Source of the DNA: JAFGAS01 sp963809875
GTDB lineage: Bacteria > Desulfobacterota > Zymogenia > Zymogenales > Zymogenaceae
Length of the DNA stretch: 64,000 nt
Assembly (NCBI GenBank): GCA_963809875.1
Contig: CAWELC010000005.1
Location: 744,001 to 808,000, forward strand
Direction of reading: 5' to 3'
Notes under the pieces: generated by a model
Databases searched by the model: none
The model's input: the letters and a program-made list of their open reading frames with translations, nothing else
What the model was told of the DNA's origin: nothing
Made by a program: the position numbers and the translations under genes
Part shown: positions 24,796-34,244 of the stretch, piece by piece
Layout: the number at the start of each line of letters is the position of its first letter
How positions within the stretch are numbered: position 1 is the stretch's first letter

Positions 24796-24940
24796 CCGTA
24801 GGGGTCGCATACATGCGACCCGCAGGGCGGCGGGAGAGGACGGGCGGCTGATTGCCACGCCGTCCTACCGGACGGCTCGCAATGACAATGATAATCGCCG
24901 CCAAAAGGCGGCATCGTTAAGCATTGCCGCCCCTACGGGG
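24796..24940. repeat. composite direct repeat, copy 2
   Basis: About 145 bases, closely matching 23355-23496 block by block, including the GGGTCGCATACATGCGACCC palindrome and the final GCCGCCCCTACGGGG. Together they bracket one flavoprotein gene. The gene-free stretch 24610-25034 otherwise holds only the terminator at 24974. Confidence 0.75.
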
Positions 24941-24973
24941 ATGACACCCCAAAAACGGTGTAAATCAGAATCA

Positions 24974-25005
24974 AAAGCGGGTATTGGTTTTCCAATACCC
25001 GCTTT
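24974..25005. terminator. bidirectional intrinsic terminator
   Basis: Perfect 14-base stem AAAGCGGGTATTGG/CCAATACCCGCTTT with a TTTT loop. It lies between two convergent genes (flavoprotein ending 24609, ligase ending 25035). Confidence 0.7.
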
Positions 25006-25034
25006 ACTATCGATAGACTTAACGCTCGTATCGC

Positions 25035-26711
25035 CTACTTCTTGGCCACGTTCTTCTTATCCTCCCGGTCGCGCAGCTCCCTCCTCAGGACCTTGCCCAC
25101 GGCGGTCTTGGGAAGCTCGGGGATGAACTCGACGATCCGGGGCACCTTGTAGGCCGCCAGGTTCTTCTTGCAGAAGGCGACCACGTCTTCTTCCGTGAGG
25201 GTCTCGCCCGGCTTGACCACGACAAAGGCCTTGACCGTCTCGCCGCGGTAGGGGTCCTTCACGCCGACGGTGCAGGCCTCCAGGATCTTCGGGTGGGAAA
25301 AGAGGACGTTGTCCACCTCGATGGGGTAGATGTTGTAACCGGCGGCGATGATCATGTCCTTCTTGCGGTCGACGACCGAAAGGTAGCCGTCCGTGTCGAA
25401 TACGCCGATGTCTCCGGTCAGGTACCAGCCGTCCTTGAGGACCTTTGCCGTCTCTTCCGGTTTCTTGTAGTAGCCCATCATGATCTGGGGGCCCTTGATG
25501 GCGATCTCGCCGGTTTCGCCCTGCTTCTTCTCCTTCTTATAGTCGTCGGCGTCCACGATCTTCACGTCGGTGTCCGGGACGGGAATCCCCACGGTACCCG
25601 GCTTGATCGTCCCGCCCCAGGGGGTAACGGTGGCGATGGGGGTGGTCTCGGTGGAGCCGTAGACTTCGCAGATGGTCGCCCCGGTCAGCTCCTTGAGGTC
25701 GCGGATGGTGTCGGCGGCAAGCGGGGCCGCGCCCGAGAAGAAGCCCTTGACGAACTTGAGGTTCAGCTTGCGGAACTCCGGCTCGTTCAGGAGCCCCACG
25801 AAGATCGTCGGCGCGCCGGGAATAAAGGTCGGCTTGTATTTCTTGACCAGGTCGACGATCGCCTTGGGCTCGGGGCGGGGGATCACCAGATGCTCGAAGG
25901 CCATCCAGGTAAAGAAGTTCTGGACGGCGGTGTAGCCGGCCGAGTGAAAGATCGGAAATGTCCCCACCAGCCGCTCCTTGCCGATCTCCAGGTCGGTGAA
26001 CCAGGCGATGAACTGCTGGACGTTGCAGCTGATGTTCTTGTGGGAGAGCATGACGCCCTTGGCGACGCCGGTGGTGCCGCCGGTATAGATGAGGGTCGAA
26101 AGCTCTTCCCATTTTCCCGCCTCGGGGACGGGGGAGGTGTCGTACTTCTTGATGAGGTCCTCAAAGAGGAGGATGGTGTCGTCGGTCTCGAGGTTCTTCA
26201 CCATCGCCTTTTTGACGAGGGGGAACAGCTGTTTCTTCGGAAACGGCAGGTAGCTGTGGATGTGGCAGCCGATGATTTTCTTGATCTTCGTGCCCGACAT
26301 GATCTTCTGCATCCGGGGCACCAGGAGCGTCAGGGTGATGACGATCTTGGCGTCGGAATCGTTGAGCTGGTACTGGAGCTCGCGCTCGGTATAGAGCGGA
26401 TTGTTCTGGGCCGCAACGGCACCGAGGCGCAGTATCGCAAAATTGGCGATGAGCGTCTGAGGGAGGTTCGGGAGGCATACCGCGACCTTATCGCCCTTCT
26501 TTACGCCGAGGCCGATAAGGGCTTTGGCGAACTGGTTGACCATGCCGTCCAGCTGTTTATAGGTGATCCTTTTTCCCATGTAGTTCAGGGCGGTATTGCC
26601 GGGGAATTTTGTGGCGGACCGGGTCAGGGCCTGGGATACCAGGATCTTTTCGTAGTCAATGGTCTTGGGGACCCCCGGGGCATACGATTTATGCCAGAGC
26701 TTGTCTTTCAT
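25035..26711 (-). CDS. AMP-forming acyl-CoA ligase
   Basis: Intact 558-residue ligase. Motifs in order: YTGGTTGVAKGVMLSHKN, EVYGSTETTP, YLTGDIGVFDTDGYLSVVDR, and the C-terminal Lys in LPKTAVGKVLRREL. The N-terminus (DKLWHKSYAPGVPKTIDYEK) is similar to that of the frameshifted ligase at 2150-3869 (WHRSYVSGIPNEIPLED), so the two are close paralogs, while the ligase at 8718 is more distant. Start supported by GGGAGG. It is transcribed alone, with a shared terminator downstream. It probably activates medium- or long-chain acids; the exact chain is not readable. Confidence 0.92.
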   Translation of the reverse strand: MKDKLWHKSYAPGVPKTIDYEKILVSQALTRSATKFPGNTALNYMGKRITYKQLDGMVNQFAKALIGLGVKKGDKVAVCLPNLPQTLIANFAILRLGAVAAQNNPLYTERELQYQLNDSDAKIVITLTLLVPRMQKIMSGTKIKKIIGCHIHSYLPFPKKQLFPLVKKAMVKNLETDDTILLFEDLIKKYDTSPVPEAGKWEELSTLIYTGGTTGVAKGVMLSHKNISCNVQQFIAWFTDLEIGKERLVGTFPIFHSAGYTAVQNFFTWMAFEHLVIPRPEPKAIVDLVKKYKPTFIPGAPTIFVGLLNEPEFRKLNLKFVKGFFSGAAPLAADTIRDLKELTGATICEVYGSTETTPIATVTPWGGTIKPGTVGIPVPDTDVKIVDADDYKKEKKQGETGEIAIKGPQIMMGYYKKPEETAKVLKDGWYLTGDIGVFDTDGYLSVVDRKKDMIIAAGYNIYPIEVDNVLFSHPKILEACTVGVKDPYRGETVKAFVVVKPGETLTEEDVVAFCKKNLAAYKVPRIVEFIPELPKTAVGKVLRRELRDREDKKNVAKK

Positions 26712-26900
26712 GAGTTCCTCCCTAGTGGGTATGCGTGGATAATATGAGGCGCCCGATCGTCCAACGGACGATGGAGTATTAAGCTAGAGACCGATGGTGA
26801 GCGGGAGAGAATACACAAGCCGGACGAGTGCTGACAATCGGTATACTTTATACCGTCTTATAGAAAAAAACGGGGTGAATGTCAATCACTTTTTCAGTTG

Positions 26901-28446
26901 TTAGTGATCCTTCCGGCCACTATTTTTCTTCAAGCCGTAATGCCGGAGAAACTCGATCAGGGTCATGACTCCCCAGCCGGTGGCGCCCTTCGTCGTCCAG
27001 CCGAAGTCCTTCTCGGCGCGGGCCGTCCCGGCGATATCCAGATGGGCCCAGGGGATTTTGTCTCCGGCAAACCGCTTGAGGAAGGCCGCGGCGGTGATAC
27101 TGCCGCCCTCCCGACCGGTGGCGTTCCTGACGTCCGCGACGTCCCCCTTGATCTGATCGAAATAGTGGTCAAACAGGGGCATCGGCCACACCTGTTCCCC
27201 CGAGATGCGGGACGCTTCTTTCACCTCCTCGAGGAGATCCTCGCGCGATGAGTAGAGCGCGGCGACCCTCCGTCCCAGGGCGATGACGGCCGATCCCGTG
27301 AGGGTGGCGATATCCACGATCGCGGCGGGCTCAAACTGTTTGGCATAGCTGATGCCGTCGGCCAGCACGAGCCTTCCCTCGGCGTCGGTGGAGATGACCT
27401 CGATGGTGGTCTTGTCCATCGCGACGAGCACGTCCCCCGGCTTCGTGGCGCCCGGCCCGGGCATATTTTCCGTGGCGGGGATTACGGCCACGACTCCCCG
27501 GGGAAGCTTCATCCGGGCCGCCGCCACGACGGCCGCAAGAACCGCGGCGCCGCCGCTCATGTCGGTTTTCATCCGGTCCATGTTCTCGGGGGGCTTGAGC
27601 GATATGCCGCCGCTGTCAAACGTGATCCCCTTGCCGATGAGGGCCACGGGGGCCTTTGCGTGTTCCGGGGGCAGATATTTTATCACGATGAGGACGGGGG
27701 GCTCGGCGCTCCCCCGGGCGACCCCGAGAAGCGCTCCCATTCCGAGCCGCTGGATCGCTTCCTTATCGAGCAGTTCGATATCAAGACCGGCCTTTTCGGC
27801 CGCTTCGCGAGCCCGCTGGGCCAGGATCGTCGGGGTCATGAGGTTGGCCGGGGTGTTGGCCAGGTCCCGGGTCAGATAGACCGAGTCGGCGATGATGCGG
27901 CCGTTGGCCGGGCCGTCGCCCAGGACGGACGGGTCTCCGCAGATAATGATCCGGTCGATCGCCTTCTTCTTCTCGTCGCTCTTCTTGAGGGAGGAAAAGG
28001 AGTAAATTCCCAGGGCCGCCCCGACAAATACCTCCTGAGCGGCGGCCGGTCCCGGAAGGCCCGAGTCCGTCGCCAGGTCGTACGGCAGCGCGATCGTGTC
28101 GACGCCGAGCTTCTTGAGGAACCTCGCGGCTGTGGCGGCCGCGGCCTTCAAGCCGCTCGGTGGAAAGGCGATCCTTTTTCCCGAGCCCCACCAGGCATAT
28201 CCGCTCCGGGCCGCCGGGGGCGTCCGAATAGATGAGTGATATCTCGTCGGCCTTTGCGGAAAAATCACCCGACTCCAGGATCGCTTTGATCTTCCCGCCG
28301 ACGGCGGCGTCCAGCGCCTGAACGTCCGTGACCAATGAGGCAGCCTTCTCGAAGATTCCGATCACGAGGGCCGGCGTCCTGGTGGAAGAAAGGGGCCGGC
28401 TGGAGACGTCAATTCTCGGCAGGTGCGGTGAGAGATCGTCTTTCAC
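26901..28446 (-). CDS. pepA: cytosol (leucyl) aminopeptidase, M17 family (one apparent frameshift)
   Basis: Two-metal exopeptidase removing N-terminal residues from peptides, active as a hexamer in the cytoplasm. The catalytic domain is complete: IGKGITFDSGGISLKP (metal-binding Lys and Asp), RMKTDMSGGAAV, and STDAEGRLVLADGISYAK (the family's NTDAEGRL signature with Ser for Asn). The N-terminal macro-like domain is interrupted near 28150 by one extra base; the corrected length of 514 residues is normal. Starts at GTG with AGGAGG upstream. The gene follows the helicase by 85 bases on the same strand and may share its transcript. Confidence 0.88.
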
Positions 28447-28531
28447 GGATTCCTCCTGGGTAACGATGTTTGTTCGGCCCTCGTAAACCGGTCTCGGCCG
28501 GTTGCATCAGCCGGCTACCGGGCGACCGCGG

Positions 28532-30502
28532 CTACTCTTCCTCGACCGCCCAGGTCTCCAGAATATCCTCGTCGATGTCCTCGATGAACCGGGAGGGGCG
28601 TCCGAACGCCGGTCCCCGGTGCGTAATGATCTTGATCGGATAGGTGATGGTGAGGTTTTCCTTGGCCCGGGTGGTTGCGACGTACATGAGACGAAGCTCC
28701 TCTTCCAGGTCATCGGCCGATTCGGCGGCGTAGGTCGTGGGGAAGTATCCCTCAGCGGCCCAGATAATGAAGACGGAGTGCCATTCCAGCCCCTTGGCCG
28801 AATGGATCGTGGAGAGGATGAGCCACTCCGGGTCCGGGTCCTCCCGGAGGATGTCGGAGATGCTGTCGGACGGGGGCTCCAGCGCCATGTCGGTCAAGAA
28901 CGACTCGACCGATCGGTACTTCCTCGCGATGATCGCCAGGTGCTCGAGGTCTTCCAGCCGCTTGGGGTGGTCGTCGTATCTCCTCTTGGCAATCGGCGTA
29001 TAGTAGTCAAGAAACCGCTCGACGGCCTCTGCGGGGCTGACCTCACGTCCCTCCAGCGAGGCCAGCGCCCGGGAAAGCCGGCCGATCCCTTCGCCGAAGC
29101 GCCGGTCGCCGGCAAAGGGGGCCAGACCCTCGGTTATGCGGGATGCCGAGAGGACGGAGGCGGCCAGCGCCTCCTCGGCACGCGGCCCGACATTTTCCAC
29201 CAGCATCAAGACCCGCTTGAGACCGACGGCGTCCCTGGGGTTGATGAGGATCTTGATGTGGGCGATGATGTCCTTGACGTGGGCGGTCTCCATGAACTTG
29301 AACCCGCCGTGCTTGACGAAGGGTATGTTTCGCTTCTTGAGCTCGATCTCCAGATCGAAGGAATTGAAGCCGGCCCGAAACAGCACGCAGATGTCCGTAA
29401 GCGGTACTCCCTCCTCACGCAGATCGAGAATCCGCTGGGCGACGAAACGAGACTGCGACGGCTCGTCGGGCAGCGGCACGAGGGCCGGCAGCGCCCCGGT
29501 TCCCTTTTTTGTCCAGAGGATTTTCGTGTACTTTTCCCGGGCGCGGTCGATGATGATGTTGGCCAGGTTGAGGATCGACTGGGTGCTCCGGTAGTTCTCC
29601 TCAAGCTTTATGATCGAGGTGCCCGGAAAGAGTGTGGGAAAGTCCATGATGTTCTTGAAGTGGGCGCCCCGGAACGAATAGATGCTCTGCGAATCGTCTC
29701 CGACGGCCATGACGTTGCCCGAGCCGCCGGCCAGAAGCTCCACGATACGGGCCTGCAGGCCGTTTGTATCCTGATACTCGTCGACCAGGATGTAGCGAAA
29801 CCGTTTCCTGAGCGTCTCCCGGATGCCCTCGTGTCCCTCCAGCAACCTGACCATATGGACCAGCAGGTCGTCGTAGTCCATGAGCATGTGGGCCTCCTTG
29901 TATTCCGTGTAGGAGGCCAGTATCTCCAGGAGCTGGGCGATCTCGTGAGAGAAGTGGGGATACTCTTCTTCGACAATCGAGGCCACGGGAACGGCGCGGT
30001 TGACGGCCTTGCTGAAGATCTCGCCGATTGTCTCTTTTTTCGGGAAGCGTCGCTCCCGATCAATAAGCCCCATGCGCCCGCGGATGAGGTTTATGATGTC
30101 CTCTCCGTCGGCGCGGTCCAGGATCGTAAACGACGGCGAAAAACCGACGGCCGCGGCGTATTCCCTGAGGATCGAAGAGGCAAAAGAGTGGAATGTGCCG
30201 CCGGCGACCTTTTCGGTCCCGCTTCCCACCAGGGCCGCCGCCCGGTCCAGCATCTGGCGGGCTGCTTTGCGGGTGAACGTCAGCAGAAGCACGGAGGAAG
30301 GGGAGACGCCCGATTCGATGAGCCAGGCGACCCGGTAGACAAGGGTGCGGGTCTTTCCGCTGCCGGCGCCGGCGATGACAAGGCACGGGCCCGGCCCGAA
30401 GGTGACGGCAGAAAGCTGGCTTTCATTGAGCTCTTTTTCGTAAGGAATCAGGAATGAGGGGGCGCGATCGGAGTCGGACTTTTTCAGGGTGTATTTCTTC
30501 AT
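28532..30502 (-). CDS. UvrD/Rep-type superfamily 1 DNA helicase
   Basis: ATP-driven 3'-5' helicase, 656 residues, intact. Motifs in order: LVIAGAGSGKTRTLVYR (Walker A, residues 41-57), LLLTFTRKAA, GGTFHSFA, LVDEYQDTN (Walker B), GDDSQSIYSFRGA, LEENYRST, STIHSAKGLEW and LMYVATTRAKENL. The layout is that of UvrD/PcrA, shorter at the C-terminus than the usual 700 or more, so it lacks the long tail that binds RNA polymerase in PcrA. Role in repair or replication restart is likely. The start codon has no strong RBS. Confidence 0.93.
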   Translation of the reverse strand: MKKYTLKKSDSDRAPSFLIPYEKELNESQLSAVTFGPGPCLVIAGAGSGKTRTLVYRVAWLIESGVSPSSVLLLTFTRKAARQMLDRAAALVGSGTEKVAGGTFHSFASSILREYAAAVGFSPSFTILDRADGEDIINLIRGRMGLIDRERRFPKKETIGEIFSKAVNRAVPVASIVEEEYPHFSHEIAQLLEILASYTEYKEAHMLMDYDDLLVHMVRLLEGHEGIRETLRKRFRYILVDEYQDTNGLQARIVELLAGGSGNVMAVGDDSQSIYSFRGAHFKNIMDFPTLFPGTSIIKLEENYRSTQSILNLANIIIDRAREKYTKILWTKKGTGALPALVPLPDEPSQSRFVAQRILDLREEGVPLTDICVLFRAGFNSFDLEIELKKRNIPFVKHGGFKFMETAHVKDIIAHIKILINPRDAVGLKRVLMLVENVGPRAEEALAASVLSASRITEGLAPFAGDRRFGEGIGRLSRALASLEGREVSPAEAVERFLDYYTPIAKRRYDDHPKRLEDLEHLAIIARKYRSVESFLTDMALEPPSDSISDILREDPDPEWLILSTIHSAKGLEWHSVFIIWAAEGYFPTTYAAESADDLEEELRLMYVATTRAKENLTITYPIKIITHRGPAFGRPSRFIEDIDEDILETWAVEEE

Positions 30503-30591
30503 TCAATAAGGGTACCAGAAAGAGGAGGAATTTTCAAGTTGTTTGCGGAGGACGGCGTGCCGGGGCGCCTCCGGAAGTTCAAAATTTTTCG

Positions 30592-30620
30592 TTGATTCAC
30601 GTTCTCGTACATGGTATATA
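30592..30620 (+). promoter_or_regulatory. promoter of the 77-residue gene
   Basis: TTGATT, 17 bases, TATATA, ending 17 bases before the ATG at 30637, so the leader would be very short. Confidence 0.5.
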
Positions 30621-30636
30621 TTATACAAGAGAAGCC

Positions 30637-30870
30637 ATGAAGACGCAGACCCTCAAGAACTTCATTCGGATCAACCACAAGGAGATCCTCGGCAAGGTCG
30701 ACGAGCTGACCGGATTCGGGCCGACGGATATATCTGTGCTCAAGGAAGAGCTTGTCCGGGGCATAGGACTTCGCAACGGCATGAAGGTGGTGTCGATCTC
30801 GGAGATGAGGGATCTCTACATCGGGCTCATCGCGGTCCGGGTGGTCGAAAAGGAGCGGGGATACGCGTGA
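30637..30870 (+). CDS. 77-residue hypothetical protein
   Basis: Small soluble protein starting MKTQTLKNFIRINHKEILGK and containing VDELTGFGPTDISVLKEELV, then GMKVVSISEMRDLYIGLIAV and a basic end. It reads like a compact alpha/beta fold with no Cys and no membrane segment. A promoter lies immediately upstream. Upstream in-frame extension to 30454 is rejected because its sequence is that of the opposite-strand helicase and intergenic region. I do not recognise the family and nothing nearby suggests a role. Confidence 0.62.
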   Translation: MKTQTLKNFIRINHKEILGKVDELTGFGPTDISVLKEELVRGIGLRNGMKVVSISEMRDLYIGLIAVRVVEKERGYA

Positions 30871-31207
30871 GACTCACGGGGCCGGCCGATAAGAACCGTT
30901 CCTCCCCTGCCATGATCGCCCCAAAGATTACCCGTTGGACACACCCGACCGCCATTACTTCTGCTCGTTCAATCTATATCCCCGTCACCGCGCGGCCACA
31001 ACCATCACGTCGTTCCCTGCTTTCACCCGTCTCTCTCGTATTTCCTTACGGAATCCCGCGTGCGCCTTACCCGATCCATTGGATGACATCCCGGCGGGGA
31101 GTCCGAAGGCCGTTTTGTCTTTTCCCTTTGTCTCTTTTATACTATAATGATGCTACATTCGCGCAACGCGCGGCCTTTTGTGCTGATCCTTCTTACGGAA
31201 GAATTTC
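30871..31207. other. gene-free leader upstream of the ECF transporter gene
   Basis: No gene with an RBS. A promoter, TTGTCT, 17 bases, TATACT, lies at 31115-31143, about 65 bases before the next ATG. I looked for TPP and FMN riboswitch motifs, because S components are often riboswitch-controlled, and saw none. Confidence 0.45.
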
Positions 31208-31753
31208 ATGACACGAAACAACTACCTTTCCCCCAAACAAATCTCACTGTTGGCGCTTTTCTGCGCCCTCGTGGTAATTGCAACACTAGTCATCCGTGTC
31301 CCGATACCGGCCACCGGCGGTTACTTCAACCTCGGCGACACGATTATCTTTATCGCATCCATTCTGCTCGGTCCGGTCTTCGGCATGATCGCCGGTGGGG
31401 TAGGGTCGGCACTTGCCGACGTTATCGGCGGCTTTTTCCAATACGCTCCCTGGACGCTCGTTATCAAAGGTATTGAGGGGCTTTTCGCCGGGCTCCTGGT
31501 CCGGGCGCTGAGAGCCGATCCGAAGACAATGCCCGGTACGCTTCTGGCCTTCGGGTCGTTTATTGTCGCGGGACTCTGGATGACGGCGGGATATTTCGGG
31601 GCCGAGTATGTCATGTATGGGCTGGACTGGGCGCCGCCGACTGCGGAGCTGCCGTTCAACCTCGTCCAGGCGGGGGTATCGGCCGTCATCGCCGGGATCC
31701 TGGCGCCGATACTGGCCCGCGCTTTCGGAGAGCGGCTTGGTGGATGGAGATAG
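31208..31753 (+). CDS. ECF-type transporter substrate-binding S component
   Basis: A 181-residue membrane protein with about six helices. Features of vitamin-type S components: KQISLLALFCALVVIATLVI at the start, GGYFNLGDTIIFIASILLGP, and GMIAGGVGSALADVIGGFFQ, a layout shared with the YuaJ, HmpT and PanT groups. S components capture a vitamin or its precursor and dock on a shared EcfT-EcfA module, which is not in this window. Ligand cannot be told from the sequence. Start supported by GGAAG; a promoter lies about 65 bases upstream. Confidence 0.82.
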   Translation: MTRNNYLSPKQISLLALFCALVVIATLVIRVPIPATGGYFNLGDTIIFIASILLGPVFGMIAGGVGSALADVIGGFFQYAPWTLVIKGIEGLFAGLLVRALRADPKTMPGTLLAFGSFIVAGLWMTAGYFGAEYVMYGLDWAPPTAELPFNLVQAGVSAVIAGILAPILARAFGERLGGWR

Positions 31754-31982
31754 TCCGGGCAGCAATAGTGACACAGCACAATAGGAGGGTCTCAGTAAGC
31801 TCGGGATCTGCCTTATTACACGAGGTGTCTTCGCCGATGATCCTCGTCGTCATGCAAAGACTGCGATCATTACGCCGGGTAACCAGCTGATCGGCGCCCA
31901 GGGTCCTCCCGCACGGGATCTTTGAGGAATCGAGCGTTAGTGGCAAACCGTTAGATTTCGTATCGTTCCAAGGGGGTATCGT

Positions 31983-32381
31983 ATGGCCGACATTCATATC
32001 AGCAACTGCGCAGCGCTGGTGGCCGCCGTCATCGGCATGACGATCGGCGGATTCTGGTATTCACCCATCGCCTTCGGTAAGATCTGGATGAGGCTTTCGG
32101 GCATCGAGGAGCCGAAGGGAGCGTTGCGGGCGTTCGTCGTGGGTTTTCTCTCCATGATAGTAATGAGTTACGCCCTGGCCATATGCGTCGATGAGTTCGG
32201 GGCAGAGACACTCATTTCGGGGGCCCTGGTGGGAGCCTTTATTTGGCTGGGATTCGTTGCCACGGTCACCCTTGGGCTGGTTATCTGGGAGGGAAAGAAA
32301 TTCGCCTTATACCTGATCAACGCCGGATTCTATCTGGTCGCGTTCGCGGTCATGGGCGCAATCCAGGCGATTTGCGTGTAG
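31983..32381 (+). CDS. DUF1761-type membrane protein
   Basis: A 132-residue protein with four membrane segments. It shows the family signature GGFWYSPIAFGKIWMRLSG (about residues 20-38), in which a Trp-Tyr-Ser-Pro turn follows the first helix. Later helices: AFVVGFLSMIVMSYALAICV, FIWLGFVATVTLGLVIWEGK and LINAGFYLVAFAVMGAIQAI. DUF1761 proteins are small membrane proteins of unknown function found widely in bacteria. Start supported by AAGGGGG. It stands alone between the ECF and V4R genes. Confidence 0.82.
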   Translation: MADIHISNCAALVAAVIGMTIGGFWYSPIAFGKIWMRLSGIEEPKGALRAFVVGFLSMIVMSYALAICVDEFGAETLISGALVGAFIWLGFVATVTLGLVIWEGKKFALYLINAGFYLVAFAVMGAIQAICV

Positions 32382-32476
32382 GAAACTGACACTGACTCGG
32401 GCCCCTTCGGTGCCCTGACGAGTCATCGTGAACGGATAGATCCACGGCGCCATCTAACATGAATGGGAGAAAAATC

Positions 32477-33061
32477 GTGGATGAACAAAAGACCGTCACA
32501 AACATGGCCATCCGCGCTGCCTACGATAGCCTCGGTGAGGTTATGGGAGAAAACGCACGGAAGATAATCCTGAAGGGGGCGGGGCTTCAGCGGGTGCTGG
32601 ATGCGCCGCCCGAATACACCTTTGACCGCGAATTCACGAACCAGGAGCAGGCGTCAGTCTACCGCGAGACGATCAAGCTGGTGGGGGCGGTGGGGAGCCA
32701 GGGCATCCTGCGCCAGATGGGTTATAAAAACGTCGAGACGGCGGTGGTCAAATACCACGTCCTGGATTCTCTCAAGGATCTCACCCCCGCCGAGAAGATC
32801 GTTAAATGCTTCGAGTTTTCTCAATCGGTTCTGAACAAGGGGAAAGTGACGATAGACGATCGGGGCCTGCCGATGCTGGACGTCTTTGACTGTCTTACCT
32901 GCGACGGGGTCACGAGCCAAAAACCGTTTTGTTCCCAGTACGGAGGCGGGCTTCAGTGCATGACCGACTTCTCCTTCGGCAAAGGAAAGTACCAGGTGGT
33001 CGAGTCGCGCTGCAAGGCCATGGGACACGAAAGCTGCCTGTTTTCCCTCGTTGCGCGATAG
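32477..33061 (+). CDS. V4R-like (4-vinyl reductase) domain protein, short form
   Basis: A 194-residue protein that is nearly all one V4R-type domain: GSQGILRQMGYKNVETAVVK in the middle, then FDCLTCDG and the ending VVESRCKAMGHESCLFSLVA. The Cys-x(n)-Gly-His-x-Ser-Cys-x-Phe end is the V4R hallmark also seen in the protein at 14502-15380. Such domains sense or carry small hydrophobic molecules. Five Cys in the last third could hold a metal or form an Fe-S site. The GTG at 32477 has GGGAGA six bases upstream; an in-frame ATG at 32459 lacks a site and is less likely. Confidence 0.75.
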   Translation: MDEQKTVTNMAIRAAYDSLGEVMGENARKIILKGAGLQRVLDAPPEYTFDREFTNQEQASVYRETIKLVGAVGSQGILRQMGYKNVETAVVKYHVLDSLKDLTPAEKIVKCFEFSQSVLNKGKVTIDDRGLPMLDVFDCLTCDGVTSQKPFCSQYGGGLQCMTDFSFGKGKYQVVESRCKAMGHESCLFSLVAR

Positions 33062-33202
33062 GGCCTTTCGGCCCCGTCGGGCTGCCTGCGCGACGGATCG
33101 CTACGACTACGCGGGTCGGCGGAAGACGACCGCTTTCTCTTACGCATGTGGGCTTCAATCAAGGGGGCGACCGGGTCGGGTCGCCGCTGTCGCCGAGCGG
33201 TT

Positions 33203-34162
33203 ATGACAAAGGATCGTGACGTCGCCATCGTTGTCCCGGGCGGCCTCAATACGGATATCGTCGGTTTCGGGGTAGATCATCTGCTCGGACAGGGGGAGCT
33301 TTCCTTCGGCGGGAGGCTCGTGATCGGCCCCGGAGGCAAATCGGCAAACGTCGCCCGAATGGCGGCGACATTCCTCGGGCCGGGCTCGGCCGCCATGATC
33401 GGAGTGACCGTCGGCGATCCCCTGGGCCTTTGGCGATTTCCCCTGGATGCCCTGAGCTCCGCGGGTGTCGTAACCGACTATGTCACCGTCGAGCGATACG
33501 ATCCCGCCCGTCCGCAATATCCCGGCGTCGCCCTTATCCCCGTGGACGGCAACGGGAACAACCAGATCTACGTCCTTCCCGGGATCAACGAGTCCCTCTC
33601 TCCGGCCCACATCGATCGGGCGGACATCCTCTTTTCCCCGAACCGACTCCTCGTGCTGACCCTCGAGATGCCGGGCCGGGCTATCCGATACGCCCTGTCC
33701 AAGGCTCATGCCCGGGGCATGAAGGTTGTCATCGACCCCGGAGGGATCAGTGGCCCGGATGAGATCGCCGATCTCCTCGATGAGCGGGTTTTCATGATCA
33801 AGCCTAACGAGCACGAGGCAGCCGCCATCACGGGCATCCGGGTGGACGATCTCGAATCGGCCGGGAAGGCCGCGGCGTTCTTTCATGAGCGGGGGATAGC
33901 CAACGTCATGATTACCCACGGAGCCGGCGGGGCGTATCTTTTTACCGATGACATCCGGCGGCACATACCGGTCCCTCGCGTGGGAGGGGGAGCAGAGCGG
34001 GACGAGACGGGGTGCGGCGACCAGACGACGGCGGTGCTGGCGTCCCTGATCGCGGAGGGAAGGGCGATAGATGAGGCTGCGTGCCTGGCCGTGAAGGCGG
34101 GAACGCTTCATTACTACCGGATCGGAATCTCGCCGGTCAGCCGGGAGGAGATCGAGGCGTAG
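33203..34162 (+). CDS. PfkB/ribokinase-family sugar or nucleoside kinase
   Basis: ATP-dependent kinase of about 319 residues. Seen: VVPGGLNTDIVGFG at the start, the binding loop GGKSANVARMA, VIDPGGIS, MIKPNEHEAAAITG, and the catalytic region DETGCGDQTTAVLAS with the active-site Asp (canonical D-T-x-G-A-G-D, here D-E-T-G-C-G-D). Such enzymes phosphorylate ribose, fructose or nucleosides. A nucleoside hydrolase follows 82 bases later on the same strand, which would release ribose; a ribokinase role in nucleoside salvage is therefore a reasonable inference. The start at 33203 is chosen by family alignment; no strong RBS is visible. Confidence 0.85.
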   Translation: MTKDRDVAIVVPGGLNTDIVGFGVDHLLGQGELSFGGRLVIGPGGKSANVARMAATFLGPGSAAMIGVTVGDPLGLWRFPLDALSSAGVVTDYVTVERYDPARPQYPGVALIPVDGNGNNQIYVLPGINESLSPAHIDRADILFSPNRLLVLTLEMPGRAIRYALSKAHARGMKVVIDPGGISGPDEIADLLDERVFMIKPNEHEAAAITGIRVDDLESAGKAAAFFHERGIANVMITHGAGGAYLFTDDIRRHIPVPRVGGGAERDETGCGDQTTAVLASLIAEGRAIDEAACLAVKAGTLHYYRIGISPVSREEIEA

Positions 34163-34244
34163 GAATTCGGATATTTGCCTGAAATCATCCCCGGGAGCGG
34201 CCCGGCCGTTTCATAATCAGCGACCACTGGATAACGAGGTCTCT

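Noticed and set aside
25293..26747. 484-codon open frame opposite the acyl-CoA ligase
   Set aside because: Antisense shadow of a complete ligase with all motifs.
28502..30457. 651-codon open frame on the plus strand opposite the helicase
   Set aside because: It is an antisense shadow: the minus strand carries a full set of helicase motifs, while this frame has no domain and a composition driven by high GC.
30871..31207. Riboswitch ahead of the ECF transporter gene
   Set aside because: I looked for TPP-, FMN- and cobalamin-type conserved stretches and found none.
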